Shown piece by piece: positions 16,538 to 24,633 of a stretch of DNA of 34,946 nucleotides. The stretch comes from JBGCDD01 sp045105075 (GTDB lineage Bacteria > Pseudomonadota > Alphaproteobacteria > Rhodobacterales > Rhodobacteraceae). The stretch spans positions 1 to 34,946 of the forward strand of contig JBGCDD010000033.1 in assembly GCA_045105075.1 (NCBI GenBank), read 5' to 3'. A model generated the notes under the pieces. It worked only from the letters and a program-made list of their open reading frames with translations, was not told the origin of the DNA and searched no databases. The translations under genes and the position numbers were made by a program. Position 1 is the first letter of the stretch. Each line of letters begins with the position of its first letter.

Positions 16538-16845
16538 CGCTGCAACAGCTTTTTGAAATCATCCAATCGCGCAAGTCCGGCGACCCCAACAGCAGCTGGA
16601 CCGCCAAACTGCTCGCCAAAGGGCCGGAAAAATGCGCCGAAAAATTTGGCGAAGAAGCCATCGAAGCCATCATCGAAGCCGTTAAAGGCGACCGCGCCGC
16701 CCTGACCAAAGAAGCCGCCGATGTGCTGTACCATCTGCTCGTGATGCTGGCCGCCCGCGATGTCACTCTGGCTGCGGTTTTGGACGAGTTGGCACAGCGA
16801 CAAAACCAATCCGGCCTCGACGAAAAAGCCGGTCGCACTCGTTAA
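16534..16845 (+). CDS. hisE: Phosphoribosyl-ATP pyrophosphatase
   Basis: This 103-residue MazG-like enzyme hydrolyses phosphoribosyl-ATP to phosphoribosyl-AMP, the second step of the pathway. The helical motif is clear: SWTAKLLAKGPEKCAEKFGEEAIE split over residues 23-46, followed by EAADVLYHLLVMLAARDV. It is the stand-alone form, not fused to HisI. It is coupled to hisF by an ATGA overlap and is the last his gene in the window; hisG, hisZ, hisC, hisD and hisI are not here. Confidence 0.95.
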   Translation: MTLQQLFEIIQSRKSGDPNSSWTAKLLAKGPEKCAEKFGEEAIEAIIEAVKGDRAALTKEAADVLYHLLVMLAARDVTLAAVLDELAQRQNQSGLDEKAGRTR

Positions 16846-16862
16846 CGGGACGGCGGGCGGGG

Positions 16863-16892
16863 CGACGTTTGGCACCGCCAAAACGAGCGTCG
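16863..16892. terminator. Candidate bidirectional terminator hairpin
   Basis: Between the convergent hisE and CoA-binding genes, CGACG and GTTTGGC (16863-16873) face GCCAAAAC and CGTCG (16877-16892) around a tight ACC loop. Position and shape fit a shared terminator, but no long T-run follows on either side. Confidence 0.4.
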
Positions 16893-16900
16893 ATCCGTCG

Positions 16901-17371
16901 TCAAAGCTTCGATGAAATGATGCCCGTCGAAAATCCGCCCATCCGCAGTTCTCCAAACAAGCGTTGATATTCGATCTTGGGGCATCGATCCATCACCACA
17001 TCCACACCGCGCGCCTGCGCTTTTTCGCCAGCCGCGTCATGTCTGACGCCAATTTGCATCCAGATCGTGGCCAAATCCGGAAACACCTCCAAAGCACGAT
17101 CTACAATTTCTGGCACCGCTTCAGGCCGGCGAAAAACATCCACCATATCAACTGGCTGACCGATATCCGCCAGATCTCCCACAACCGTCTGACCAAACAA
17201 CTCCCGCCCCACATGACCAGGGTTAACGGGATAGACGGCAAACCCCTTAAGCGACAAATAGCGCGCCACAAAATAGCTGGGCCGCACTGGATTGGGCGAA
17301 ACCCCAACCAACGCCACAGATTTTGTCCGCAACAGGATCGATTTAAGATGAGCGTCAGAATATTTGCACAT
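16901..17371 (-). CDS. CoA-binding domain protein (YccU-like)
   Basis: This 156-residue single-domain protein has the Rossmann-type CoA-binding fold: SVALVGVSPNPVRPSYFVAR (residues 18-37), GFAVYPVNPGHVGRELFGQ, VDMVDVFRRPEAVPEIV and IWMQIGVRHDAAGEKAQARG, ending with MDRCPKIEYQRLFGE. These are the hallmarks of the CoA_binding_2 family, whose physiological role is not well defined. The ATG at 17371 has only a weak ribosome site. It converges on hisE. Confidence 0.85.
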   Translation of the reverse strand: MCKYSDAHLKSILLRTKSVALVGVSPNPVRPSYFVARYLSLKGFAVYPVNPGHVGRELFGQTVVGDLADIGQPVDMVDVFRRPEAVPEIVDRALEVFPDLATIWMQIGVRHDAAGEKAQARGVDVVMDRCPKIEYQRLFGELRMGGFSTGIISSKL

Positions 17372-17696
17372 ATCGCCGTTCTAACGCGTCCCGCGCGCCA
17401 AAAAAAGCCACCCTTCGCGCTTTTGCAAAAGCAACACCCCCCGAAGCGCCAAGCTCCTCAAATCACCTGCCCACTTTGGTTAACGCTACCAGTCTTCGAC
17501 GCCAAACTTTGCCAACGACAGAGGCCAGCATAGCCGAGAACCAGCTTCAGCCTGTCGTAATTTATGTGTTTTCGGCAAGGCTTCCAAAAACCCCGAAAGA
17601 GGAGGCGTTGGAAAAGCACGTCGCTTTCCCAACCGCGGACATACGTTCATTTATGGTCAAATCCGACCAATACCACAGGTTTCCGCGCAGCTTTGA
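17372..17696. other. Intergenic region with one strong hairpin
   Basis: These 325 bases lie between two minus-strand genes, the YHS-domain gene upstream and the CoA-binding gene downstream. Short ORFs are present but none resembles a protein. The only clear structure is the stem at 17607-17633. The promoter of the CoA-binding gene should be in the left half. Confidence 0.5.
17607..17633 (-). terminator. Candidate terminator hairpin after the YHS-domain gene
   Basis: GTTGGAAAAGC and GCTTTCCCAAC are 11-base arms around a 5-base loop. Read on the minus strand the single mismatch becomes a G-U pair, so the stem is better in that transcript. It lies about 64 bases past the stop of the gene at 17697; a pyrimidine-rich stretch rather than a pure T-run follows. 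Confidence 0.45.
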
Positions 17697-18143
17697 TCAC
17701 GCGTTCAGCACGTTTGGCCAATTTGCGTTGGCTTTTCTGACATTGCCCGGAATGTTTTCACGCCAGATCGAACGGACATTCAGGCTGTAATTCAGGTAAA
17801 GCTTGCCGTCATGCAGCGTCCAGGCCTGTGGATCCGTCGATGCTGTGTACCCGCGCGACACCGCATAGGAACAATATCCACCGTATTGCGGCGCAAATTG
17901 CGTTGGATTTGCTTCAAATGCAGCCCGGTTTTCCGCATTCGAAAATTGCCACGTCGCCCCGCGCCAAGCGACAGTATGCGCTGATTTGCCCTTTACGGCC
18001 CGTTGCGCGGTGAAAAAGGCCACCGGATCATAGCCACCAATTGCGGCCCCGCGCGCGGCGTAAATCTCGGGTTTGGCGGCCAATGCAGGTGTGGCCAAAG
18101 GCGCCATCGCAAGGCCCAGCAAAACATGACGTCGGTTCAACAT
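17697..18143 (-). CDS. Exported YHS-domain protein
   Basis: This 148-residue protein starts with a twin-arginine-like signal peptide (LNRRHVLLGLAMAPLATPALA). It then has a YHS domain: AIGGYDPVAFFTAQRAVKG, TWQFSNAENRAAFEANPTQF and APQYGGYCSYAVSRG. YHS domains are small and often metal-associated; the family of exported single-domain forms has no settled role. The ATG at 18143 has GGAG 7 bases upstream. It is monocistronic by appearance. Confidence 0.8.
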   Translation of the reverse strand: MLNRRHVLLGLAMAPLATPALAAKPEIYAARGAAIGGYDPVAFFTAQRAVKGKSAHTVAWRGATWQFSNAENRAAFEANPTQFAPQYGGYCSYAVSRGYTASTDPQAWTLHDGKLYLNYSLNVRSIWRENIPGNVRKANANWPNVLNA

Positions 18144-18263
18144 TGTTCATCTCCAAATCGGTTTCAACTGTGCGATCAATTTGCGCCCCGCTTGCCAAAA
18201 CGCAAAGGGGGTCCACGGCGATGTGAGAGCCTGAGCCAACTTCGTGAGTTTTATTACACTTGT

Positions 18264-18572
18264 TTAATCAAAGATATCTTCAATCACATCAAAGGCCTCT
18301 TCGATCAACTTCACCATCAACCCACGCCGCAATCGCCGGCCCCGAACCGGCCGGGACTTCGTGGCTTTTTGCTTCTTTTTGGCGGGTTTGGCCGGTTTGC
18401 CCCCCTCCGCACGCACTGGCTTTTGGGCCCGCGCTTTGGGCAACATTTTCAAATCATGCAACGGCGCACCGCAAGCCGAACACGACAATTCGTGCCGGTC
18501 ATTGCCACGCAAAACAAGCGCCGCACGCGTGCCACAGTAACAACAGGTGGCAATTTTGGTCGGATGCGTCAT
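18264..18572 (-). CDS. Small zinc-ribbon protein with basic C-terminus
   Basis: This 102-residue protein begins with two CxxC pairs, CCYCGTRAALVLRG and LSCSACGAPLHDL (residues 10-42), a zinc-ribbon pattern. A lysine- and alanine-rich linker and an RRGLMVKLIEEAFDVIEDIFD tail follow. I do not recognise a named family beyond hypothetical proteins of this lineage. It lies on the same strand as fliI and 66 bases downstream of it. The basic middle suggests nucleic acid binding, which is inference. Confidence 0.65.
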   Translation of the reverse strand: MTHPTKIATCCYCGTRAALVLRGNDRHELSCSACGAPLHDLKMLPKARAQKPVRAEGGKPAKPAKKKQKATKSRPVRGRRLRRGLMVKLIEEAFDVIEDIFD

Positions 18573-18638
18573 AGCTCGAGACTTTCTGTCAGGTCTCTTT
18601 CATATTGTCCAAACGCACACAAAAAACAACGCCTTACC

Positions 18639-19979
18639 CTATCCCCGCGGAGCCTGAGCGCCCATAGCGCGGCGCAAAATCACGTTCAGACGGTCAAAGC
18701 TGCCCCGCACCCCATCATTGTCATGACGCGCGAAAAACCCATCCAGTTCGGGCCAGACCCTGACCGCCTGGTCCAACACCGGGTCCGCGCCTTCTGCGTA
18801 AAGCCCGGCCTTGATCATGACTTCGGATTGCTCATAAGCCCCCAACAATTTGCGAACCTGGCCGATTGCGGCGTTTTCAGCGTCATTCGCCGCATCTGGC
18901 AGCGATCGCGACACGGATCTGCTGACGTCAATCGCCGGAAATCGGCCACGTTCGGCGATGTCACGGCTCAGCACAACGTGCCCGTCCAAAACACCACGCA
19001 AAATATCAGCAACTGGCTCATCCATGTCCGAGCCTGCCACCAGAACGCTGAAAACAGCCGTGATTTGGCCCTGTCCTTGCGCGCCCGGCCCCGCCCGCTC
19101 GCACAGGCCTGTGATCATTGGCGCCACCGAAGGCGGGAACCCACGCAACGCAGGCGCTTCGCCAGAGGCCACAGCGATTTCGCGGTGCGCCTCGGCAAAT
19201 CGTGTGACCGAATCGGCCAAAAACAACACATTGCGCCCCGCATCGCGGAAATGTTCGGCCACCGCCATCGCCGACCAGGCGCACCGCCGGCGCGTCAAGG
19301 CCGACTGATCCGACGTGGCCGCAACCACAACGGCACGCGCCATGCCGTCCGGACCCAGCACGTTTTTGACGAAATCATTGACCTCGCGACCCCGCTCGCC
19401 AATCAACGCCACAACAACCACATCAGAATGCATGTTTCGCGCCAGATGGGACAACAATCGGGATTTGCCCACGCCAGAACCGGCAAAAAGACCCAAACGC
19501 TGACCTTCCACAATCGGTAGAATTGTATTCATTACGGCCAATCCCGTGGGCAAACGCGCACCCAGACTTTGGCGGGTAGCCGCCGCAGGGGGCGGGCTCA
19601 TGATGTCGCGCGCGAACTCGCCAGGCAGCAACGGTGTGCCTTCCAAAGCCTGGCCAAACGGATCAATCACATGCCCGATCCAATGATCAGCTGGCGCAAA
19701 ATGGCCCGCTTTTTCCAAGGTTGCGGCGTCATTTATCGCCACCCCATCGGCGGTTCCATCAGGCAACACCTGCACGTAACCTAATTGAATTTGCAGGATT
19801 TCTCCAACCAGCGGCGTGCCCATCGCTCGGTTGATGTTGACCCGGTCACCGATGCGCGCCGTATCCCCCAAGCCAGAGATTTCGATCACCCCGCCAACCA
19901 CCGCATGCACCCGCCCCACAGGACGCGCCAGATCCAGCGCCCCCAGTTCGCGTTCCAAAATGTCTAAGCCTGAAAGCAT
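18639..19979 (-). CDS. fliI: Flagellar protein export ATPase FliI
   Basis: This 446-residue ATPase powers unfolding and release of substrates at the flagellar type III export gate. It has the Walker A loop LGLFAGSGVGKSRLL (about residue 155 on), the IGERGREVNDF segment, the Walker B-type region NVLFLADSVTRFAEAHRE, and the F1-beta-like order of domains. The ATG at 19979 is chosen because GGAG lies 7 bases upstream and the family begins there; an in-frame extension to 20114 would overlap the flgB region. It is divergent from the flgB operon, with a CtrA-like box in between. Confidence 0.93.
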   Translation of the reverse strand: MLSGLDILERELGALDLARPVGRVHAVVGGVIEISGLGDTARIGDRVNINRAMGTPLVGEILQIQLGYVQVLPDGTADGVAINDAATLEKAGHFAPADHWIGHVIDPFGQALEGTPLLPGEFARDIMSPPPAAATRQSLGARLPTGLAVMNTILPIVEGQRLGLFAGSGVGKSRLLSHLARNMHSDVVVVALIGERGREVNDFVKNVLGPDGMARAVVVAATSDQSALTRRRCAWSAMAVAEHFRDAGRNVLFLADSVTRFAEAHREIAVASGEAPALRGFPPSVAPMITGLCERAGPGAQGQGQITAVFSVLVAGSDMDEPVADILRGVLDGHVVLSRDIAERGRFPAIDVSRSVSRSLPDAANDAENAAIGQVRKLLGAYEQSEVMIKAGLYAEGADPVLDQAVRVWPELDGFFARHDNDGVRGSFDRLNVILRRAMGAQAPRG

Positions 19980-20028
19980 GTCCCGTCTCCTCGTGAGGTT
20001 TCTGAAAACGGTTTCTAAAGGAATCGGG

Positions 20029-20044
20029 GTTAAGCCTTGATTGA
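20029..20044 (-). promoter_or_regulatory. Candidate CtrA box between fliI and flgB
   Basis: On the minus strand the site reads TCAA-N7-TTAAC, one base off the CtrA consensus TTAA-N7-TTAAC. It lies 50 bases upstream of the fliI ATG, where it could overlap a -35 element, and 23 bases upstream of the flgB GTG. CtrA controls flagellar genes in several Rhodobacteraceae. A direct repeat of GGTTTCT (19997 and 20010) lies next to it. Confidence 0.5.
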
Positions 20045-20067
20045 AATTGATCGAGGGAGAAGCCCCG

Positions 20068-20457
20068 GTGTTCACCAACCTGACTATTTTCAAGACGGCC
20101 CACGCGATGGCCACCCATGCCGGTCAGCGCCAAGCGTTGGCCTCTCAAAACGTGGCGAACTCTGACACGCCCGGCTACCAAGCCCGCGATGTCGAACAGT
20201 TCAAGGCGGTGTTTAGCTCTGACGGGGGCGCGGGAACCATGCGGTCCAGCCGTGCTGGTCATCTTAATGGCGCGACGGATCCAACCGGCAAGTGGAGCGA
20301 AATAGAGCCCGACCTGCCCGCAGATCCCAATGACAATACCGTTTCTGTCGAGCTTGAGATTTTGCGCGCCGTAGAAGCCAAGCGCCAACATGATCGCGCC
20401 ATTGCGATCTATAAATCCTCCCTCAGCATCCTGCGCACCTCGCTTGGGCGCGCCTAA
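20068..20457 (+). CDS. flgB: Flagellar basal-body rod protein FlgB
   Basis: This 129-residue proximal rod protein begins MFTNLTIFKTAHAMATHAGQ and has the rod-family motif QNVANSDTPGYQARDVEQFK (residues 27-46). The start is GTG at 20068: GGAG lies 7 bases upstream, and the family N-terminus begins exactly there. An in-frame TTG at 20041 is rejected. It heads a tight operon through fliL. As in other rod proteins, export uses the flagellar type III route, so no cleaved signal peptide is present. Confidence 0.93.
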   Translation: MFTNLTIFKTAHAMATHAGQRQALASQNVANSDTPGYQARDVEQFKAVFSSDGGAGTMRSSRAGHLNGATDPTGKWSEIEPDLPADPNDNTVSVELEILRAVEAKRQHDRAIAIYKSSLSILRTSLGRA

Positions 20458-20472
20458 AACAAGGGTCATGAT

Positions 20473-20865
20473 ATGAGCGAATTTTCCAAATCCCTATCCG
20501 TTTCCGCAAGTGGTCTGAAAGCCCAGGCCGCGCGTCTGAAACATCTGTCAGAGAACATCTCCAACGCCGACACGCCCGGATATCGGCGTAAAACGGTCGC
20601 GTTTGAGACGACCGACAAAGCCACCACAGGCGTTTCCGCCGTTTCTTTGGGCCAGGTCCGTTTGGATCAGTCCGATCTGGCGCGCCTCTACGATCCGGGC
20701 CATCCGCTGGCCGATGACACGGGCCACTACGAGGGGTCAAATGTTGATCTGATGATCGAAATTGCCGACGCCCGCGAGGCTCAACGCAGTTACGAAGCCA
20801 ATCTCAAAATGTTCGATCAGGCGCGGCAGATGTCGTCCAGTCTGATGGACCTGTTGCGTAAGTAA
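20473..20865 (+). CDS. flgC: Flagellar basal-body rod protein FlgC
   Basis: This 130-residue rod protein starts MSEFSKSLSVSASGLKAQAA and contains the rod motif SENISNADTPGYRRKTVAFE. The conserved C-terminal pattern YEGSNVDLMIEIADAREAQR and SYEANLKMFDQARQM follows. It begins 15 bases after flgB, and an AAGGG site precedes the ATG. The rod is the drive shaft crossing the periplasm. Confidence 0.94.
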   Translation: MSEFSKSLSVSASGLKAQAARLKHLSENISNADTPGYRRKTVAFETTDKATTGVSAVSLGQVRLDQSDLARLYDPGHPLADDTGHYEGSNVDLMIEIADAREAQRSYEANLKMFDQARQMSSSLMDLLRK

Positions 20866-20889
20866 AACCAAACCAAAAGGGGATCCAGA

Positions 20890-21171
20890 ATGGATATTCA
20901 CAGTCTTTCCGCCGCCCAAAGCTATGCCAATTCGCGCCCGGCCACCAACCCGGATGCAGGCGCACAAAACCCTTGGGGGGGCACCTTTCAGGACTTTGCC
21001 GCAACCGTGCAAAACGGCGAAAATGCCGCCATGACGGCCATGACCTCTGACGCCGATCCGCACGCTTTGGTGCAGGCGCTGGCGCAAACCGAACTGGCGG
21101 TCGAAACCGCAGTGACCGTGCGCAACAAGGTCGTGGAAGCCTATCAGGAAATCCTGCGGATGCCGGTGTAA
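20890..21171 (+). CDS. fliE: Flagellar hook-basal body protein FliE
   Basis: This 93-residue protein links the MS ring to the rod. It has the FliE C-terminal signature ALVQALAQTELAVETAVTVR followed by NKVVEAYQEILRMPV. The ATG at 20890 has AAGGGG upstream. It lies between flgC and fliQ, the usual order in this group. Confidence 0.92.
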   Translation: MDIHSLSAAQSYANSRPATNPDAGAQNPWGGTFQDFAATVQNGENAAMTAMTSDADPHALVQALAQTELAVETAVTVRNKVVEAYQEILRMPV

Positions 21172-21172
21172 C

Positions 21173-21445
21173 ATGTTGTCAGAGGGCGCTTTTTTCGATG
21201 CATTGCGACAAGGATTGTGGGTCGCGGTGCTGATCTCGATCCCGATCTTGTCGGTGGCTTTGATCGCTGGTCTGATCGTTGGATTGTTTCAGGCGCTGAC
21301 CTCGATCCAGGAAATGACGCTGACATTTGTGCCCAAACTGGCCGCCATCGTCATCGTGTTCTGGGCCTCAATGGGCTTCATGACACACACTCTGGTCGCC
21401 TTTTTTGATGGCCAGATTATCCCCCTTATTGTCGGAGGTTCCTGA
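21173..21445 (+). CDS. fliQ: Flagellar export gate protein FliQ
   Basis: This 90-residue inner-membrane protein has two hydrophobic hairpin helices (about residues 15-38 and 49-75), with FFDALRQGLWVAVLISIPIL at the start and the conserved ALTSIQEMTLTFVPKL in between. It forms the export gate with FliP and FliR, which are not in the window. The stop overlaps the flgF start (TGATG). Confidence 0.93.
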   Translation: MLSEGAFFDALRQGLWVAVLISIPILSVALIAGLIVGLFQALTSIQEMTLTFVPKLAAIVIVFWASMGFMTHTLVAFFDGQIIPLIVGGS

Positions 21446-22158
21446 TGGAAACCGCAGGCTATGCCACCCTGTCGCGCCAAAGCGGGCTGCTTAACGAAAT
21501 GCGCATTGTTGCCAACAATATCGCCAACTCGGCCACCACCGGGTACCGTCAGGAAGGCCTGATCTTTTCAGAATTCGTGCATTCCGCGCCCAACCAGGCC
21601 TCGATTTCGATGACCCGTGCCGAAGTGCGCAACACCTCGATGGAGCAAGGGTCTTTGACCCAGACCAATGGCACCTTTGACTTTGCCATCGAAGGGGACG
21701 GTTTTTTCATGCTGGAAACGCCGCGCGGCGAACGGCTGACCCGCGCGGGCAGTTTTTCACCCAACGCGGACGGGGATCTGGTCAACAATGACGGTTTCCG
21801 GGTTCTGGATGCCGGGGGCGCGCCGGTCTTTGTGCCCGGCGACGCACCCGACATCTCGGTGTCGCGCGATGGCACAATCAGTTCGCAAGGGCGATTGCTG
21901 GGGCAGATCGGGCTGTTTGAGCCGATCGATCCGCTGGACATGAAGCGTGAAGACGGCGTGATGTTTGCCACCGAAGCCGGCACCGAACCGGCCCAGACCG
22001 CCGGCATGCTGCAGGGTTTTGTTGAGGGCTCGAACGTGAACCCAATCTTGCAGCTGTCTCGCATGATCGAAATTCAGCGCGCTTATGAACTGGGCCAGAG
22101 TTTTCTCGACACCGAAGACCAGCGCATCCGCAGTGCCGTCAAATCATTGATCAAATAG
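21445..22158 (+). CDS. flgF: Flagellar basal-body rod protein FlgF
   Basis: This 237-residue rod protein has the family N-terminus METAGYATLSRQSGLLNEMR and IVANNIANSATTGYRQEGL. The middle FDFAIEGDGFFMLETPRGE and C-terminal VEGSNVNPILQLSRMIEIQR are also shared with FlgG and FlgE. The first hydrophobic residues and shorter length separate it from FlgG. It is coupled to fliQ by a TGATG overlap. Confidence 0.92.
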   Translation: METAGYATLSRQSGLLNEMRIVANNIANSATTGYRQEGLIFSEFVHSAPNQASISMTRAEVRNTSMEQGSLTQTNGTFDFAIEGDGFFMLETPRGERLTRAGSFSPNADGDLVNNDGFRVLDAGGAPVFVPGDAPDISVSRDGTISSQGRLLGQIGLFEPIDPLDMKREDGVMFATEAGTEPAQTAGMLQGFVEGSNVNPILQLSRMIEIQRAYELGQSFLDTEDQRIRSAVKSLIK

Positions 22159-22167
22159 GAGGGTCCA

Positions 22168-22953
22168 ATGCGGGCACTTAAAATTGCAGCCACCGGAATG
22201 AGCGCGCAACAAATGCGTGTGGAAACCATTTCCAACAATCTGGCCAACATGAACACCACCGGATACAACGCCCGGCGTGCCGAATTTGCCGATTTGCACT
22301 ACCAACAGGTGGCGCGGGCCGGGTCGGTCAATGCATCCGATGGCACGGTTTTGCCCACCGGCGTGCAACTGGGGCTGGGTGTCCGTCCGGCGGCCATTTC
22401 GGTTCATCTGCAACAGGGGTCATTGTCGGCCACCGGCAGCGATTTGGATGTGGCCATCGACGGCAAAGGCTATCTCGAGGTCACATTGCCATCCGGGCAA
22501 AGCGCCTACACCCGCGACGGCAGCCTGAAGCGTTCGGCCGAGGGGTTGATTGTGACCAATGACGGTTTTGCCGTGTCGCCCGAAATTGTGGTGCCCGACG
22601 ACGCGCGCAGCATCTCGATAAATGGCGACGGCGAGGTTTATGGCTATTTCGCCGACACCGCTGAAGGTCAGTTGCTGGGGCAATTTTCGCTGGCCGGCTT
22701 CACCAACGCCAAGGGTCTCGAGGCGATGGGCTCCAACCTCTTTGTTGAAACCGAAGCTTCGGGTGCTGCCAACGTGTCGACCCCGGGCCAGGACGGATTG
22801 GGCACATTGCGACAGGGATATCTCGAGGACAGCTCGGTGGATGCCGTGCGCGAAGTGACCGAACTGATCGAGGCGCAGCGCGGCTATGAGATGAACGCCA
22901 AGGTCATTTCAGCGGCCGATCAGATGATGGGCGCCACGACGCAGGTGCGCTGA
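22168..22953 (+). CDS. flgG: Flagellar distal rod protein FlgG
   Basis: This 261-residue distal rod protein begins MRALKIAATGMSAQQMRVET and ISNNLANMNTTGYNARRAEF. It has the FlgG-type segments LGLGVRPAAISVHLQQGSL and LDVAIDGKGYLEVTLPSGQ, and ends with VDAVREVTELIEAQRGYEMN. The ribosome site AGGAGG upstream of the ATG at 22168 is the strongest in the operon, fitting a protein needed in more copies. The stop overlaps flgA (TGATG). Confidence 0.95.
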   Translation: MRALKIAATGMSAQQMRVETISNNLANMNTTGYNARRAEFADLHYQQVARAGSVNASDGTVLPTGVQLGLGVRPAAISVHLQQGSLSATGSDLDVAIDGKGYLEVTLPSGQSAYTRDGSLKRSAEGLIVTNDGFAVSPEIVVPDDARSISINGDGEVYGYFADTAEGQLLGQFSLAGFTNAKGLEAMGSNLFVETEASGAANVSTPGQDGLGTLRQGYLEDSSVDAVREVTELIEAQRGYEMNAKVISAADQMMGATTQVR

Positions 22954-23369
22954 TGAAACCCTTTATCCTACTTGTTTTTCTGTTGAATGCCGCGCCGCTT
23001 TGGGCCGAGATTTTGGTGCCAGTGCGCACCATTCGCGCTAAAGAAATCATAACCGGTGCAGATCTGATGCTGAAAAACGCCAATGTTCCCGGCGCCTTGT
23101 CCAAACTGTCGGACTTCGAGGGCCAAGAGGCCCGCGTCGCTCTGTACCCCGGACGCCCTGTGCGCCCCGGCGATGTTGGGCCCGCCGCGCTGGTGGGGCG
23201 CAACGATATCGTCACCCTGATTTTCCGCCAGGGTGGCTTGCATATTATCACTGAGGGGCGCGCGCTGGGGCGTGGAGCCGCCGGTGAAGTCATTCAGATC
23301 ATGAATCTGACATCGCGCAGCACGGTCACCGGCCGCATCCGCGCTGATGGGTCAATAGAGGTAAAGTAA
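22953..23369 (+). CDS. flgA: Flagellar P-ring assembly chaperone FlgA
   Basis: This 138-residue protein has a Sec signal peptide (KPFILLVFLLNAAPLWA, residues 2-18) and an SAF-domain core: ILVPVRTIRAKEIITGADL, then ALYPGRPVRPGDVGPAALVG and the C-terminal GRALGRGAAGEVIQIMNLTS. It helps assemble the P ring protein FlgI in the periplasm. It is at the short end of the family. It overlaps flgH by one base (TAATG). Confidence 0.9.
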   Translation: MKPFILLVFLLNAAPLWAEILVPVRTIRAKEIITGADLMLKNANVPGALSKLSDFEGQEARVALYPGRPVRPGDVGPAALVGRNDIVTLIFRQGGLHIITEGRALGRGAAGEVIQIMNLTSRSTVTGRIRADGSIEVK

Positions 23370-24109
23370 TGATTGCATTTTCCCGTCTGCGCAGCCTTGC
23401 GTTGGTTGGTTTGATCGCCCTGTCCGCCTGTGCACGGGGCGATCACATCGGCAAAGCACCGAGTTTTTCGCCAAACACCCAAACCCCGGAACACGTGGCG
23501 ATGCTGTTGCCTGGCCTGCCCTTGCGCGCGGCAAGCACCCGAAGGGTCGACAGATCATCGCTCTGGAGCGGCGACAGCAGCAGTCTGCTTGGCGACCGGC
23601 GTGCGATCACCAAGGGCGACATTCTCACCGTCGTGATCGAAATCGATGAAAAGGCCGAAATTTCCAATGGCACCAACCGGTCGCGGTCTGGTTCGGAAAG
23701 CCTCGGGATTCCTCAGCTTTTGGGCCTGCCCCAGCGCGTAGACCCGAAACTGCCGGTTGGTGCCAGCTTGGGCAACGCGGTTTCACTGGATTCGACGTCG
23801 TCCTCGGCCGGTCAGGGATCGGTCAGCCGCAACGAAAAACTGACCCTTCGCGTGGCAGCTACCATTGTTGACGTTTTGCCCAACGGCGTCTTGTCAATCG
23901 CCGGCACGCAAGAGCTTCGGGTCAATTTCGAAATGCGCGAATTGCTGGTGTCTGGCTTTGTGCGCCCCGAAGACATCTCGCGGCAAAACGAAATCACTTA
24001 TGACAAAATCGCTTCGGCGCGGGTCAGCTATGGCGGGCGCGGTCAGATTACCGATGTGCAGCAACCGCGCTATGGCCAGCAGATCCTCGATGCGATCCTG
24101 CCCTTCTAA
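23369..24109 (+). CDS. flgH: Flagellar L-ring protein FlgH
   Basis: This 246-residue outer-membrane lipoprotein has a signal peptide with lipobox LIALSAC (Cys near residue 21), then SSLWSGDSSSLLGDRRAITKGDILTVVIE in two parts, the typical FlgH opening. KLTLRVAATIVDVLPNGVL and FVRPEDISRQNEITYDKIAS are in the last third. It forms the bushing ring in the outer membrane. It follows flgA and precedes fliL by 11 bases. Confidence 0.94.
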   Translation: MIAFSRLRSLALVGLIALSACARGDHIGKAPSFSPNTQTPEHVAMLLPGLPLRAASTRRVDRSSLWSGDSSSLLGDRRAITKGDILTVVIEIDEKAEISNGTNRSRSGSESLGIPQLLGLPQRVDPKLPVGASLGNAVSLDSTSSSAGQGSVSRNEKLTLRVAATIVDVLPNGVLSIAGTQELRVNFEMRELLVSGFVRPEDISRQNEITYDKIASARVSYGGRGQITDVQQPRYGQQILDAILPF

Positions 24110-24120
24110 GGAGTTGAACG

Positions 24121-24633
24121 ATGGCAAAACTACTTCCAATCATCTTGCTGATTATCGGCATTGGCGCAGGCATCGGGGCGGGCATTATGTTCGCCCCTGC
24201 CCCAGTCGACGAAGAAATGGCCCTTGAAGAAGGCGCCGAAGGCAAGGACGATCTCGCCAAAGAAGAAGAACCAGAGCCCAACATCAAACCCGGCGATGTC
24301 CCGATCGAAGCACGCGATTTTGTGGCTTTCGAAAACCAGTTTGTGATCCCTGTGGTTCGCGGGGACGATGTGGTTTCTTTGGTCGTTTTGTCCCTGAGCC
24401 TCGAAGCAAAATCTGAAATGCGCCCCATCATTCAGACGCGCGAGCCGCGTTTGCGCGATCAATTCCTAAGTGTTCTCTTCGATCACGCAAACATGGGCGG
24501 CTTTCGCGGCGCTTTCACCAGCGCAGAAAACATGGAACTGTTGCGTCGATCCTTGCGCGAAACGGCTCAAAAAGAATTGGGCAAAGACGTACTTGACGTG
24601 CTCATCACCGATATCGCGAGACAAGACACTTAA
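24121..24633 (+). CDS. fliL: FliL-like flagellar basal body-associated protein
   Basis: This 170-residue protein has one N-terminal membrane helix (residues 5-27, rich in Ile and Gly), then a very acidic linker (DEEMALEEGAEGKDDLAKEE), and a periplasmic domain ending with AQKELGKDVLDVLITDIARQ, a FliL-type C-terminus. FliL interacts with stator units and stabilises them at high load. AAGGAG precedes the ATG. It is the last gene of the operon; its TAA and the opposing regulator's stop share the palindrome TTAA. Confidence 0.8.
   Translation: MAKLLPIILLIIGIGAGIGAGIMFAPAPVDEEMALEEGAEGKDDLAKEEEPEPNIKPGDVPIEARDFVAFENQFVIPVVRGDDVVSLVVLSLSLEAKSEMRPIIQTREPRLRDQFLSVLFDHANMGGFRGAFTSAENMELLRRSLRETAQKELGKDVLDVLITDIARQDT

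Noticed and set aside
18003..19520. 505-codon plus-strand ORF
   Set aside because: Antisense to fliI and the zinc-ribbon gene; no recognisable domain.
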